The notes below the pieces were generated by a model, which was not told the origin of the DNA, did no database searches, and worked only from the letters and a program-made list of their open reading frames with translations. A program made the translations under genes and the position numbers. A stretch of DNA of 64,000 bases from Neoarius graeffei (taxonomy: Eukaryota; Chordata; Actinopteri; Siluriformes; Ariidae): assembly GCF_027579695.1 (NCBI RefSeq), contig NC_083587.1:42946232-43010231 (forward strand), given 5' to 3'. Below are positions 31,498 to 42,503 of the stretch, piece after piece. Within the stretch, counting starts at the first letter, position 1. The number at the start of each line of letters is the position of its first letter.

Positions 31498-32800
31498 ATG
31501 CCAGCGCATGGTAAAAATTACCATAATTTTCGACTTGGCACTATTAATGTGAGGACGGGGAAATGTGAAAGTAAATTAGCTGGCTGTGTTCTGCAGTTTA
31601 CGAACCTGTCCCATGATATCTCCTGCATGCAGGAGGTAAGGCAGAAAGGAAATGGTGAGATCTGTTTTGACGATCTTATACTCAAAGGATGGCGTGTGAT
31701 CTATAATGGCATGAAAACAGCCAAAGCGGGTGTTGCTATTGCTCTCACCCCTCATTGTCACTCTAGTAGATGTAAATCATGCGATCGAGGGACGTATGAG
31801 CATGGTACGAGTCAAAGTACATGGGATCAAGCTGTCCGTCTTTACCTGTTACTGTCCGACTGAAGAATATGCTGAAACCACCAAACAAGCATTCTACCAA
31901 ACACTACATAAAGAGATATGCCAGACTAAAAAAGAACATCCATCATTCAAGGTTATCACTGCTGGCGATTTCAACGTGACAATCGGGACGGACTGTGATC
32001 CGAGCAAATGGCAGAGTATTGGTCCATTCCATGACACCAATTCCACAAGCTATAATGGCGCACGATTAATGGAAACAGCAGAGACCAACAACCTGTTCGT
32101 GTTAAACACGATGTTTGCTACAAAATCCCATGAGCACAGATGGTCATTTGAATCAAACCTGGGTTAAACGAAGGCTAGATTACATCATGGCTGAGTGGTA
32201 TGTGAAATGAGCAACTAAGAACTGCAGGGTTTTCCTCGCACAGAGCCAGCCCTTCGAATCAGATCACCGGGTGGTCGTAATGCAGGCTAGTTTTCCAACA
32301 AAAAGGAAGGCAAAGCAAATATTCTCGAATAAACCTAGATGTGAAGATCGTCAAGATGTCCAGTACCTCAGAGATGACCATTCTGTACAGGCTAAATACA
32401 GCGCTGGACTTGATCAACTCATGCAGCAAAAACTGGGCTCACAGAAAATGGATGACGTCGAGGAGTTTATTGTAGATACGATCAGACAAGTCTCCAAGGA
32501 GACAGTTCCCTCATTTGTTAAGAGCCAAATCCAAAAACCCTGGGTAAATCAAGAATACCAAGAGCTCCTGTTAAACCAACGCCATGAGAAAGACCCATAT
32601 AAAAGAAGGGCCCTTGGAGATGACATAAAGAAACTCCGTACACGACTTAAAAACGCCTACTTTAAGACCAAGGCAGATAATATCAATGTAGCAAGCGAAA
32701 ACCGTAACGTTGAGGAGGAATTTAGACTAATGAAACAACATACCGTACATCGCTGGAAAGATCCAATTAAGTACTGATACCTATATCTAAGTTAGAAGAC
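31498..32800 (+). pseudogene. LINE endonuclease region, frameshifted
   Basis: Starts MPAHGKNYHNFRLGTINVRT. Endonuclease motifs in order: LGTINVRT (strand 1), ISCMQEVRQKG (metal-binding Glu), WRVIYNG, then after a frameshift near 31755 MSMVRVKVHGIKLSVFTCY, TAGDFNVTIG (catalytic D-x-N), and after another shift near 32160 TWVKRRLDYIM and SDHRVVV (Asp-His pair). All APE-type catalytic motifs can be seen, but in three frames. Residues to 32777 form the linker towards the RT. Confidence 0.75.
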
Positions 32801-32875
32801 CACTTCGCTAAACATTTTGGTCCATGACCATATGAACCCCAACCAGAGTTAGAACAACCAGAGGCCTATCCATAT

Positions 32876-33919
32876 GTGCTACCACCGGACGATCTTCCGG
32901 ATATCAACACAGCAGTTCCAGACAGCTCGGAAATTGAAGCAAGGATGAAAAGACGTCAAGATGGAAAATGCATGGGTACGGATAGAATACACTCCGAACA
33001 CTTGAAGTACTGGACCTCAAAACGTCTGTTAGAGTGTTTTGTACTTCTAGTGAGTCTGATATGGACCTGCATCCAAGTACCAACCTGATGGCTGACTGCA
33101 AGTATCACTTGCCTTTACAAGTGTGGCCTGAAGTCCTGTGCCGAGAACTACAGGGGACTTAGTATTATTGCAACTCTGTCAAAGATTGTTTCAGCGATGA
33201 TCATAGATAGATTTCAGGAGGCCTATGAATATATTCTACTACCAACACAATTTGGTTTCCGTACCAATAGGTCAACTAATGACGCCATCTTCATAATACG
33301 TCATATGCTTGAGAAAGCCAGAAAGTCTGGGACACTGCTTTATGTCGCTTTCATTGATTTGAAAGCAGCATATGACTGGATACCGCGTGAAGCCCTGATG
33401 AAATGTCTTGAGATCAGACTCAAATGTCCTCACCTTGTGGCCGTTCTCAGAGCTCAATATACTAATACCTGTGCGTACATCAAAGGTTCTACCAGGCTGT
33501 TTGACACCCAAGTCGGATGTAGACAAGGTGCTTTGGAGTCTCCGACTCTCTTTAATATTTATATGGACCTTGTAGTTAGAACTGCTAAGCACAAAGTGGA
33601 GAAGGTATATTCAGATACTGGTTTCAAGATCAAATACTGTATTCCTAATGAGGTATCACCAAGGGAACTCCAGGGAAACGCTAGAGCGAGAGGGGATAGA
33701 AGAATATCGGAGCTTCTATATGCAGATGACCAAGCCATCTTCGCAGAATCAATAGAAGAACTACAAACCATCCTCCAGATTTATGATAACACATTTACGC
33801 AATTTGGACTGAAAATGTCGTACACGAAAACAGAGACGATGGCCTTCAATGTCAGCTATAAATGTACATGCTTTTCAGAGTTTGGAGATTTCTATATTGC
33901 AAATCCCTTTTTTGATTGA
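32876..33919 (+). pseudogene. LINE reverse transcriptase region, frameshifted and truncated
   Basis: Begins with LPDINTAVPDSSEIEARMKR and KCMGTDRIHSEHLKY. After a shift near 33090 it continues with MIIDRFQEAYEYILLPTQFG and FRTNRSTNDAIFIIRHMLEK, the first RT Asp in VAFIDLKAAYDWIP, then GCRQGALESPTLFNIYMDLV, and the catalytic LLYADDQAIFAE near 33715. It stops at 33919 soon after the thumb start. A, B and C motifs are all present, so loss of function comes from frameshifts and the 3' truncation. Confidence 0.8.
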
Positions 33920-34027
33920 TCTTAGGAAATATTCTAATAATTTGAGATACTAGATTTCTGATTTTCATGAGCTATAAGCCTTAATCATCAAAATTAAAAC
34001 ATTAATGCATTGCAGAATCAGCCTACA

Positions 34028-34396
34028 TCATCTCATCTCATTATCTCTAGCCGCTTTATCCTTCTACAGGGTCGCAGGCAAGCTGGAGCCTATCCCAGCT
34101 GACTACGGGCGAAAGGCGGGGTACACCCTGGACAAGTTGCCAGGTCATCACAGGGCTGACACACAGACACCCATTCACACTCACATTCACACCTACGGTC
34201 AATTTAGTGTCACCAGTTAACCTAACCTGCATGTCTTTGGACTGTGGGGGAAACCGGAGCACCCGGAGGAAACCCACGCGGACACGGGGAGAACATGCAA
34301 ACTCCGCACAGAAAGGCCCTCGCCGGCCCCGGGGCTCGAACCCAGGACCTTCTTGCTGTGAGGCGACAGCGCTAACCACTACACCACCGTGCCGCC
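34028..34396 (-). mobile_element. SINE family S, minus orientation
   Basis: Full length with target duplication cagcctaca at 34019-34027 and 34397-34405, in intron 3 of the crotonase gene. Confidence 0.92.
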
Positions 34397-34616
34397 CAGC
34401 CTACAACATGTTCCACTATATATAAAACACACACAATGCAACTCACACAACCAATACATAATCGGAATAAGAAAAAAAGCCATTAGAAAACTTTTTTGTA
34501 CATGTTGTGACTGACAAGTAATATTTGGACAGGATCAGAAATGTTTTTTTTTTTTTTGCATCAAAAACCGAGTCCTTCTTTTAAGTACTATTAGTTACGG
34601 AGCAAAAATATCTTAC

Positions 34617-34761
34617 CAAATCTGCGGCAGAAAACCCCCATAATGGCACTGGCTTCCACAACCCTGAGATCAGCCAGGAGAGACAATTCCAACCCCCCTG
34701 CCACAGCATAACCACTCACTGCCGCGATCAGTGGCTTGGATAGTCTCAGGCGAGAGGGACC
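34617..34761 (-). CDS. Crotonase-superfamily gene, exon 3 (oxyanion-hole loop)
   Basis: A 145-bp exon with acceptor CTCAAAG and donor TTTG|GTAAG. It encodes GPSRLRLSKPLIAAVSGYAV, AGGLELSLLADLRVVEASAI and MGVFCRRFG. KPxIAAVxGYAxGGGxELxLxxDLRV is the crotonase signature: the Gly-Gly backbone forms half of the oxyanion hole that polarises the acyl-CoA thioester, and the Glu in GGLELS aligns with the first catalytic Glu of enoyl-CoA hydratases. The variant VFCRRFG precedes the split Gly codon joined to exon 4. Confidence 0.92.
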
Positions 34762-35249
34762 CTTTGAGCAAATAAAGTAGAGAAGCCCATTAAAAAGTGT
34801 CTGAAATACATAGTACAGGACAAGGGTAAATGTGGACAGCTTTGTACAGTTCTATTAGAATCAGTAATGGATGTATATAACAGATGTAAAAAGGCACTCA
34901 TCTGTAACTATACAAGATGAAAGTCTGCAACAATACACAACATATTCCATCTCTTTTAAGCTAATTTTATGATGTGTGCTTCTCAGTTCTCCCCCCCCCC
35001 CAATCCATCAGTGCGTGGAATATACTGTATAGCTAGGACAAACACTATGCAATTACAGCTCTGAAAAATGAATAGTTGAGAAGTCATTCAATTTGTGTTT
35101 CTTGTTGAAGATAGAGTCAACAGAACTGAAGACTCAAACTCTAGATACACAACAAACCAGTGCACCTAATGCAGCGATCCTGTAATGCCGTTTAATGTAG
35201 TAATGTAAATACTTCGTTCATTTGAAAAGGAACGAGGTCCTCCTCTTAC

Positions 35250-35347
35250 CATTGGAGCAGGACCTCGGGTAACGTTTTGCTCCAGTGTGAGGGAAGCGTA
35301 ATCCTGGGAAAGTTCTTTAAGATCATAACCAGCACAAAAATTCCCTC
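35250..35347 (-). CDS. Crotonase-superfamily gene, exon 2
   Basis: A 98-bp exon with acceptor TTTTTTCAG and donor ATG|GTAAGA. It encodes GNFCAGYDLKELSQDYASLT then LEQNVTRGPAPM. FCAGYDLKEL is the first crotonase oxyanion-hole motif (F-C/S-A-G-x-D-L). It joins exon 1 through a split Gly codon (HGI-G-GNFCAGYD) and exon 3 in phase 0 (PAPM-GPSRL). Confidence 0.9.
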
Positions 35348-35579
35348 CTGAAAAAACATCCCTCAAAATGCAAAAAAAAAAAAAAAAAGAAGAGAAATGC
35401 ACAAAAGGATAACAGATGAGAATAAAGACAAAAAAAGAAAACTATCATAATGTTTGTTTGCCAGGCTTTTATGAGAAAAAAAAAACCAAGTGCACATGTA
35501 TACACAATAATAGTGACTTTGATCGTCAATATCATCATGCGTTTGATCAAGTAAGCAATTTCAAGTGAACAACATTGAC

Positions 35580-35744
35580 CTATTCCATGTAGCACAGCTA
35601 CATTCAAGGTATCATCCTGGTTGAAGGCTGAAAACTCTTCAAATAACCGTCGGGATGTCTCCTGGTTCACTGCATTACACACGTCTGGCCTGTTAATCCC
35701 CACAGTAAGCACTGGACCTCGCTTTTCAGTAACCACTGTCTGAC
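35580..35744 (-). CDS. Crotonase-superfamily gene, first recognised exon (exon 1)
   Basis: Encodes GQTVVTEKRGPVLTVGINRP then DVCNAVNQETSRRLFEEFSA and FNQDDTLNVAVLHGI, the N-terminal beta-alpha unit of an enoyl-CoA hydratase/isomerase family protein (V...G.V..I.LNRP...NA.N..). The sequence CTTCCTCTTCAG just before 35744 is a good acceptor, so an upstream exon may hold the start. Alternatively MPFTSSSS at 35769 is the start in an unspliced exon. Total coding length is about 782 nt (about 260 aa), normal for the family. The product probably binds acyl-CoA; substrate and compartment are unknown, and no mitochondrial presequence is visible. Confidence 0.85.
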
Positions 35745-35845
35745 CTGAAGAGGAAGATGTGAAAGGCAATTCACCACACAGTTCATGATCTCAACCTAGA
35801 GAATCAGTAAAATAAGCTCAAATGATGATTTCTTTCATTACACTA

Positions 35846-37430
35846 CACAGCGCCCTCCACAATTATTGGCACCCCTGGTTAAGATGTGTTAAAAGCCTTA
35901 AAATAAATTCAATTTTTATTGCAGAAGCATAATCTCACACTGAAAATTGTAGAAAAATGTAACCCTTAACTCAAGTGAATTAAAAAAAAATATCCCTGAC
36001 TAAGAAATAATTATTTTTCATAAAATCACCTGTTCCACAATTATTGGCACCCATAATTCCTAGAAAATAAATGTAATTGAAGCATTTCTGTCATTTCTAC
36101 TGTAGTTTATAAAGTTGATCAGAGTATCTAGGAACCTTTAATTAGTAATTCATCACATCCTGTTTCCCTGGGGTATAAATATGATTTGACACAGAGGCCT
36201 ATTTCTCTTATCCACTCTTCAACATGGGAAACACAAGAGAACACACCATTCAAGTAAGGCAGATGTGTGTCGACCTTCATAAGTCAGGCAATGGCTACAA
36301 GAAAATAGCCGCTCGCCTACACCTGCCCATATCTACAGTCAGAGGAATCATCAAGAAGTTTAAAACAACTGGAACAGTGGCAAACAAGCCTGGACGAGTT
36401 TATCTTGCCACCACGCACAGTGAGGAGGATGATAAGAGAAGTAAAAACTTCTCCAAAGCTCACTGTTAGAGAATTGCATCAAAGAGTAGCATCTTGGGGT
36501 CACAAAGTCTCCATAACAACCATCAGGTGCTATCTACATGCCAACAAGCTGTTTGGGAGGCATGCACGGAAAAAGCCTTTTCTCACTTACAAGCATAAAC
36601 GTAAACATCTGGAGTTCGCTAAGTGGTACTGGGACCGTGTGCTTTGGTCAGATGAGACCAAGATAGAGCTTTTTGGCAACAAACAGTCTAATACATCACA
36701 AAAGATGAGTATGTGGAAAAGCACCTCATGCCCACTGTGAAGTCTGGGGGAGGATCAGTGATGCTGTGGGCCTGTTTCTCTTCCAAAGACCCCGGGAACC
36801 TTGTTATGGTGCATGGCATCATGAACTCTTTGAAATATCGGGACATTTTAGATCAAAATCTGGTGGCCTCTGCCCGAAAGCTGAAGACAGATCGTCGCTG
36901 GGTCTTTCAGCAAGATAATGACCCTAAACATGTGGCCAAATCTACACAAAAATGGTTCACCAGACACAAAATCAAGCTCCTCCCATAGCCATCTCAGTCC
37001 CCAGACCTCAACCCAGTTGAAAACCTGTGGGGTGAGCTGAAGAGGAGGGTGCACAGGAGAGGACCCAGGACTCTGGATGATTTAGAGATTGTGCATAGAG
37101 GAATGGTCGAATATCCCTCTCTCTGTATTCTCCCAACTTGTGAAATGTTATAGGAGAATATTAAGTGCTGTCTTGTTGGCAAAAGGGAGTTGTACAAAGT
37201 ATTAACATCAGGGGTGCCAATAATTGTGGCACACATGATTTCATGTAAAAGAATTATTTCTTAATGTGGGATTTTTTTCCCACTGAATAAATGCACTTGA
37301 ATTAAAGGTTGGATTTTTCTCTTTTTTTTTTGCATTGTTGTCCTATATTATAAAAAATAATAATAATTTATTAGAAGCCTAAGAACATAATTATCTTAAC
37401 GAGGGGTGCCAATAATTGTGGAGGGCGCTG
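35846..37430 (+). mobile_element. Tc1-like transposon, family 3
   Basis: Inverted termini cagcgccctccacaattatt (from 35848) and aataattgtggagggcgctg (to 37430) with TA at 37431. Subterminal gcaccc blocks repeat at both ends. The length of about 1585 bp is normal for Tc1. The transposase is on the plus strand and broken. It lies just upstream of the crotonase exon 1. Confidence 0.9.
36224..37112 (+). pseudogene. Tc1-like transposase pseudogene (family 3)
   Basis: Starts MGNTREHTIQVRQMCVDLHK with a helix-turn-helix (KKIAARLHLPISTVRGIIKK) and a GTVANKPGR linker. It shifts frame near 36410 to PPRTVRRMIREVKTSPKLTV, carries the first Asp in VLWSDETKIELFG, and shifts again near 36710. It then has MLWACFSSKDPGNL, the second Asp in VFQQDNDPKHVAKS, and [15 protein letters not shown] with the catalytic Glu. 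A TAG at about 36987 replaces Trp between LLP and PSQSPDLNP. All catalytic residues survive but not in one frame. Confidence 0.88.
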
Positions 37431-37702
37431 TACTTTATTATTTCACTGCTAGGAGTAAAATTAGCAAATATTGAAGTTAACCATATCACAAAGTTCAAAA
37501 ATTATGTCTGATTTCCTGATCATCAATAGGCCACTTCAGACATTTCTTCTGGAAAGTAGTGGAATAGTAAACGTTCTGGGTTTTTTTTTGGTAAAACCCA
37601 GTCTATGACTGTGATGGTAAGGTTAGTTTAGGACAGTGGTCCTCAAGAACCATTTCTGCTTCTTACAGATTTAACAGTAGGCTATAATTTCAAGTGTACA
37701 CA

Positions 37703-38425
37703 CCATCCATTTTATTAGGAACACCTGTATACCCATTCATTCATTATTCACAGTGCATAAAATCATGCAAATACAAGTTAAGAGTTTCAGTTAATATTCA
37801 CGTCAGATCAGAATTGGGAAAATCGTGATCGCGGTGACTGTGGCATGGTTGTTGGTGCCAGATTGACAGATTTGAATATTTCAGAAACTGCTGACTTCCT
37901 GGGACTGGACAGTTGACAATTTGACAAATACCACCTGGTATTTTTCTAATCTTCATCTGTCCAGTTTGAGTGAGTCTGTGTCCACTGTAGCCTCAGATTC
38001 CTGTTCTTGGCTGACAGGACTCGAACTGATGTGATCGTCTGCTGTTGTAGTAGCCCAGCCACCTCAAGGTTTGGTATGCTGGGCTTTCTGAGATGCTTTT
38101 CTGCTCACCATAGTTGTAAAACATAAAGAGCCCACTGTCTTCAGGAATCTGAGGCACACCAAAACTGGAAAACTGAAGATTGGAAAAAGACCAGGTAATG
38201 TTTGTCAGCAGTGACTTAAATACTCAAAATGGTCAGTCTGACAGCAATAACCAGGGCAAGATCAGTCACTGAGATCACATTTTGACCATTTGATGTGCAT
38301 GTTAACTAAAGCGTTTAACCTCAATGATTTTATACACTACACCGCTGCCGCATGATTGACAGATAATTGTCTAATGAATGAGGAAGTGTACAGATGTTCC
38401 TATAATAAGATGGACAGCGAGTGCA
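37703..38425. repeat. MITE-like repeat (TTATTAGGAACACC termini)
   Basis: The left end caccatccattttattagga then acacctgta is matched inverted by gttcctataataagatggac at 38396-38418. The interior (aatcgtgatcgcggtgactgtgg, cttcatctgtccagttt) resembles a widespread fish DNA element. No coding capacity. Confidence 0.55.
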
Positions 38426-38774
38426 CATCTATGCTGGTAATTAGCCAACAAATCTAAAGAATAAACAAAATGTGCAACGTATTAGAATATGGATATTATT
38501 TAATCGGCTTTACGTCCAAGTCAAATTGGGAAGTATGTGCTGCTCCCTACCAGCAGAGCTTGTTTTCAAAACACATTACCCGGGGTAGGGCGATCTTGAG
38601 AAGTGCACCCAGAGCTGCAGAACCGCTTTACTGCACCAAAAAAACGCTGCTCATGCTGTCCAGGTTTTTTCTTGGTGGTATTCCTGTTCATAAAAAAACC
38701 TGTATACCAAGAAAATCCACTCATTAAAACAACCATGTTTTAAAACCCCCTGCTATTAAATTAAACGATATTAA

Positions 38775-39489
38775 AGACAGACAGCCTTTCGATTTCATAA
38801 AATCGGTAAAATTTAGTTCCCTCTGAAATTTGGTCATTGTGATATATGTTTATTTCTGTAATATCGAAAAATATCAGGCCATTCTGTGGCTGGGAAGTTA
38901 TTTAATTTGAGCGGATTCCCTAGCAAATAATGTGCATGAAATCACTCGCTTTGCACAGTCAAGCAGACAGAGGAAGTCCGTTTGTGTGTGCGCATGCGCA
39001 GGTTTACCTTGACCGTGCGCTGACCGTTACATCACTCTGTCGCTAAACGAACAGCTGATTATACCGAAGTGCTCGCTGACCGCCGATATTTATTAGTTTG
39101 GTCCTACGTTTCCTTTCCTTCGCAACATAACGTCTTTTCTTCTCGCTTTCCGTTACTGTAGTCTGTCTTTCACATTTCATTCGCACACTCATGTCCTCTT
39201 TTGTTTCAAATTTGTATCCCACAATGCCTTGGGTGAATGAGGAAAGCCCACCACGTGACACATGACGTAGTATCTCGAATTGGGTCATGGTGAAGCAGGA
39301 AAAAATAGCGGAGAATTTACGGCCATGTGGCCCTAAATTCATTCATTGTTCTATTAGACAAAAAAAACTAATAAAATTGGAAGTCTGATTCAAATTCAGT
39401 AGCTTTCGGTCCACTAAACAAAAATAATTGGGTGTCGGGAAAATTCTTTTTATGACCCAAACTTGAAAAATCTGAAAGGCAGTCTAGCT
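38775..39489. mobile_element. TTAA-flanked DNA element (Kolobok-like), 715 bp
   Basis: TTAA at 38771-38774 and 39490-39493. The ends agacagacagcctttcgat and atctgaaaggcagtctagct are inverted with few mismatches. TTAA duplications indicate Kolobok or piggyBac. It carries a 99-codon minus-strand ORF (39043-39342) but no recognisable transposase core. Confidence 0.6.
39043..39342 (-). CDS. Unrecognised 99-aa ORF inside the TTAA element
   Basis: Starts MNLGPHGRKFSAIFSCFTMT and continues QFEILRHVSRGGLSSFTQGI and VGYKFETKEDMSVRMKCERQ, with a basic tail (EKKRRYVAKERKRRTKL). It is the longest ORF in the element, and the starting ATG lies next to a GCCATGTGG context. The basic cluster could be a nuclear-localisation or DNA-binding segment. 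I do not recognise the family. It may be a remnant first exon of the autonomous parent or chance. Confidence 0.25.
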   Translation of the reverse strand: MNLGPHGRKFSAIFSCFTMTQFEILRHVSRGGLSSFTQGIVGYKFETKEDMSVRMKCERQTTVTESEKKRRYVAKERKRRTKLINIGGQRALRYNQLFV

Positions 39490-39998
39490 TTAAGAATCCA
39501 AACTGTATTTCTAAATTAAGCTTGTGTCCTAAATCTTTGCGTTTCAAAAATGTTAGACTTACTAATATGAAACGTTGGGCGAAGAAACTTTAAGCTCATC
39601 GTTTGAGACAGTTACCTTGAATCTATATTACACTAAAGTCTCAGTTTGTATCTTGATCTGATTTAAGCAACGTTAATAACAAGCAAACAGGCTTCAGCTA
39701 TTTACAAGTGACAAGTCAATCAGTGTCCAGATGGTATAAATTACACACTCAGCTAAAACGGACAGTAAACAAATGGCTAAATTAACGTGTTTATAAAAGG
39801 ACTAACGCTCTAGTCGCAGCACTAAATATTGATTCAAACGTTTCTAAGTGCATTTTAAACAGAACAACTCAAGGTTACATAGGAAATTTGGTTTGTTGAA
39901 GCCAGAAATAATAGGCTGAACGGTTCTCCACAGGTAACGTCAAAATAAGAGCCATTTTCATTTCCATTTTTTAATCTTATAATATAATACGTAGGGTC
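39490..39998. other. Intergenic sequence, no feature recognised
   Basis: AT-rich sequence between the TTAA element and the next SINE; no exon or repeat termini were seen. Confidence 0.4.
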
Positions 39999-40374
39999 TC
40001 ATCTCATCTCATTATCTCTAGCCGCTTTATCCTGTTCTACAGGGTCGCAGGCAAGCTGGAGCCTATCCCAGCTGACTACGGGCGAAAGGCGGGGTACACC
40101 CTGGACAAGTCGCCAGGTCATCACAGGGCTGACACATAGACACAGACAACCATTCACACTCACATTCACACCTACGGTCAATTTAGAGCCACCAGTTAAC
40201 CTAACCTGCATGTCTTTGGACTGTGGGGGAAACCGGAGCACCCGGAGGAAACCCACACGGACACGGGGAGAACATGCAAACTCCACACAGAAAGGCCCTC
40301 GCCGGCCCCGGGGCTCGAACCCGGACCTTCTTGCTGTGAGGCGACAGCGCTAACCACTACACCACCGTGCCGCC
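39999..40374 (-). mobile_element. SINE family S, minus orientation
   Basis: Full length with 12-bp target duplication atacgtagggtc at 39987-39998 and 40375-40386. Confidence 0.93.
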
Positions 40375-40744
40375 ATACGTAGGGTCAAATTACTCAATTT
40401 TGATTGGTCAATCAAGGAGGGCTTTTTTTTTTCCTTAACACGGGGCCGTATTTCTGAAATCCTATTGGCTAGTTCGTTGCTTGGTTATGGTTACAAAAAT
40501 TAGTAAATTTTGTCAACAAAATGGCTGACTCTGCTGACTCAGCAATGCCGTGTTTCGCTATATTTGACGAAGAAATTATAAACCTCAAAATCCTCGTGTC
40601 ATGTCATGATGAAAGATGCTTTAGAAACTGATTCAAACGTGCAAGATAGTCTTGCGCCCTGATTGGTTCAGAAAACATGAATGACAAATGTTATGAACTT
40701 GAATGGCTTCCGAAGTATGAATTTGGCCCTATGTATTATAAACA

Positions 40745-40897
40745 GGCAGCACGGTGGTATAGTGGTTAGCGCTGTCGCCTCACAGCAAGAAGGTCCGGGT
40801 TCGAGCGCCGTGACCAATGAGGGCCTTTCTGTGCGGAGTTTGCGTTACCTTCTTGCCGTGAGGCAACCGTGCTAACCACTTACACCACCATGCTGCC
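40745..40897. repeat. Head-to-head SINE fragment
   Basis: Positions 40745-40845 are the SINE head in plus orientation (ggcagcacggtggtatagtg to gcggagtttgcgtt). Directly joined at 40846-40897 is the head in minus orientation (accttcttgccgtgaggc to accatgctgcc). The result is a small inverted SINE dimer, produced by rearrangement. Confidence 0.75.
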
Positions 40898-40899
40898 TA

Positions 40900-41115
40900 G
40901 TACCAGGTTCGTGTCCTGCCATGGCGTCTGGTGCAGCCCTCTTTAGAGACAGCACTGCCCACCTGAATTCAGGTAAGGGGCTAAAAAAGGTGCCCCTAAA
41001 CAATGATAATAATAAAACTTGTATTTTGACAAAAGCCCAGACAGAAGTAAAATGAGCTAATTTGCCTATTGTGGCTTATAAAACGTGCCATCTGTTTACA
41101 CGTTTCTGTTTTGAT
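40900..41115 (+). repeat. Duplicated block upstream of the HARBI1-like gene, copy 1
   Basis: Contains ggttcgtgtcctgcc, gacagcactgcccacctgaa, attttgacaaaagcccag, gtaaaatgagctaatttgcc and gtttacacgtttctgttt. The same series occurs at 44498-44706, immediately 5' of the HARBI1-like coding start, and the first third again at 41566-41640. It is a local segmental duplication covering the promoter-proximal region of that gene. Confidence 0.75.
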
Positions 41116-41126
41116 TCAGTGCATCC

Positions 41127-41557
41127 AGCCATCATCTATAGCCGCTTATCCTTTTCTCCAGGGTCGCAGGCAAGCTGGAGCCTATCCCAGCTGACTATGG
41201 GCGAGAGGTGGGTACACCCTGGACAATCCATCCATCCATTATCTATAACTGCTTATCCTGTTCTACAGGGTCACAGGCAAGCTGGAGCCTATCCCAGCTG
41301 ACTATGGGCGAGAGACGGGGTACACCCTGGACAAGTCGCCAGGTCATCACAGGGCTGACACAGACAACCATTTACACCTACGGTCAATTTAGACCCACCA
41401 ATTAGCCTAACTTGCATGTCTTTGGACTGTAGGGGAAACCGGAGCACCCGGAGGAAACCCACGCAGACATGGGGAGAACATGCAAACTCCATACAGAAAG
41501 GCCCTCGCTGGCTGCTGGGCTCGAACCCAGAACCTTCTTGCTGTCAGGTGACCGTGT
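41127..41557 (-). mobile_element. Two SINE family S pieces in tandem, minus orientation
   Basis: A partial copy at 41127-41222 (tail side, to caccctggacaa) is followed by a nearly complete diverged copy at 41225-41557 that starts at an atccatccatccattatc tail. The second copy with its right flank is duplicated at 44181-44570. Confidence 0.75.
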
Positions 41558-42366
41558 CACTCAGTACTAGGTTTGTGTCCTGCCCTCTTTATGGACAGCA
41601 CTGCCCATCCGAATCTGGGGAAAGGGCTAGAAAAGGTGTTCCTCATCTCATCTCATAAAATTTAATTTGCGTCCCCCTGTTCAGCTGGCCTGAGCAGGTA
41701 TGCTATTTTTATAGTTTTACCATTTATTTTTTTACCACCTTTACAGCTTTGTACAGCTCTTATGCTATGGGAATGCTATGGATAAACTGGGATTGTTGAC
41801 TGATTGTTGATGGCTGACATCTAGTGTTGCCACCTGTCCCGGTTTTTCCTGATTGTCCCGGATTTTCATGGTCTGTCCCGGAAAAAAAAAAATAAAAATC
41901 CGGAACACTGAATGTCCCGGTTTTTTGTACATGATGGGCAAAATGTGTATTTCAACTTGCGAGCCAGCTGAGAACCAGTTTGTTTTTCCATAGCTCGCCC
42001 GTGCTAAGCGCCACTAAGCGGAGCCACGTCATCACGTCGCTGAATACGTCATTACGTCGCTGTATACGTCACTTACGTCGCTGTATACGTCAGTTACGGC
42101 GCTACGTTTACATAAACCTTGGCGCGAATATCAAAGCAAAAACACGGAAGAAGCAGCAGTAACAATAATAATAATAATAATAATAATGGATGACTTCGTG
42201 TTTGTACAGCTGCTGCTTCTCGGCGCTTAAAAATGGCGATCTTTCATGGTCTTGTTATTGTTGTTGGTCTTAACAACTCCGCCCCCCCGCTGACGTAAGC
42301 GGTTCTTTCCTCTGGCCCAGCAGAGAGTTGGTGCGAGCCTGGAACCGGCTTGGACTGATAAAAGAA

Positions 42367-42503
42367 ACAGACTCTCTGTTGCAATGGTGAAGGCTGAGCT
42401 TCAAGTCAGGCTAAACTTTCAGTTGTCCTGTACTGAGGTCAAGACATTCATTGAAAATCAGCCAGGACTCATAGCAGCAGCAAAGAAAAACACCAAATAT
42501 AAA
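42367..42503 (+). pseudogene. hAT transposase C-terminal fragment
   Basis: Reads NRLSVAMVKAELQVRLNFQL, then SCTEVKTFIENQPGLIAAAK and KNTKYK, followed by a stop. The pattern LSxxxVxAxLxVRxNFxxxCxxFxxFIxxxPxLLxxAKxxxKY closes many fish ZNF862/KIAA1586-type hAT transposases, after the hAT dimerisation domain. The upstream catalytic portion is absent. Confidence 0.6.

Larger units (their letters stand above)
31207..33925 (+). mobile_element. RTE-like LINE, long but frameshifted, 3' truncated
   Basis: The probable 5' UTR (31207-31497) is followed by an apurinic endonuclease and a reverse transcriptase (see next entries). The copy ends inside the RT region at about 33925 with no poly(A) or 3' tail. 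It lies in intron 3 of the crotonase gene. The endonuclease (LGTINVRTGKCE...CMQEVRQKGNG) resembles the group annotated as craniofacial development protein 2-like, i.e. RTE/BovB-type LINEs. Confidence 0.75.

Noticed and set aside
38470-38727. Plus-strand 85-codon ORF MCNVLEYGYYLIGFTSKSNW
   Set aside because: No domain, no splice signals, and it lies between two repeats; likely chance.
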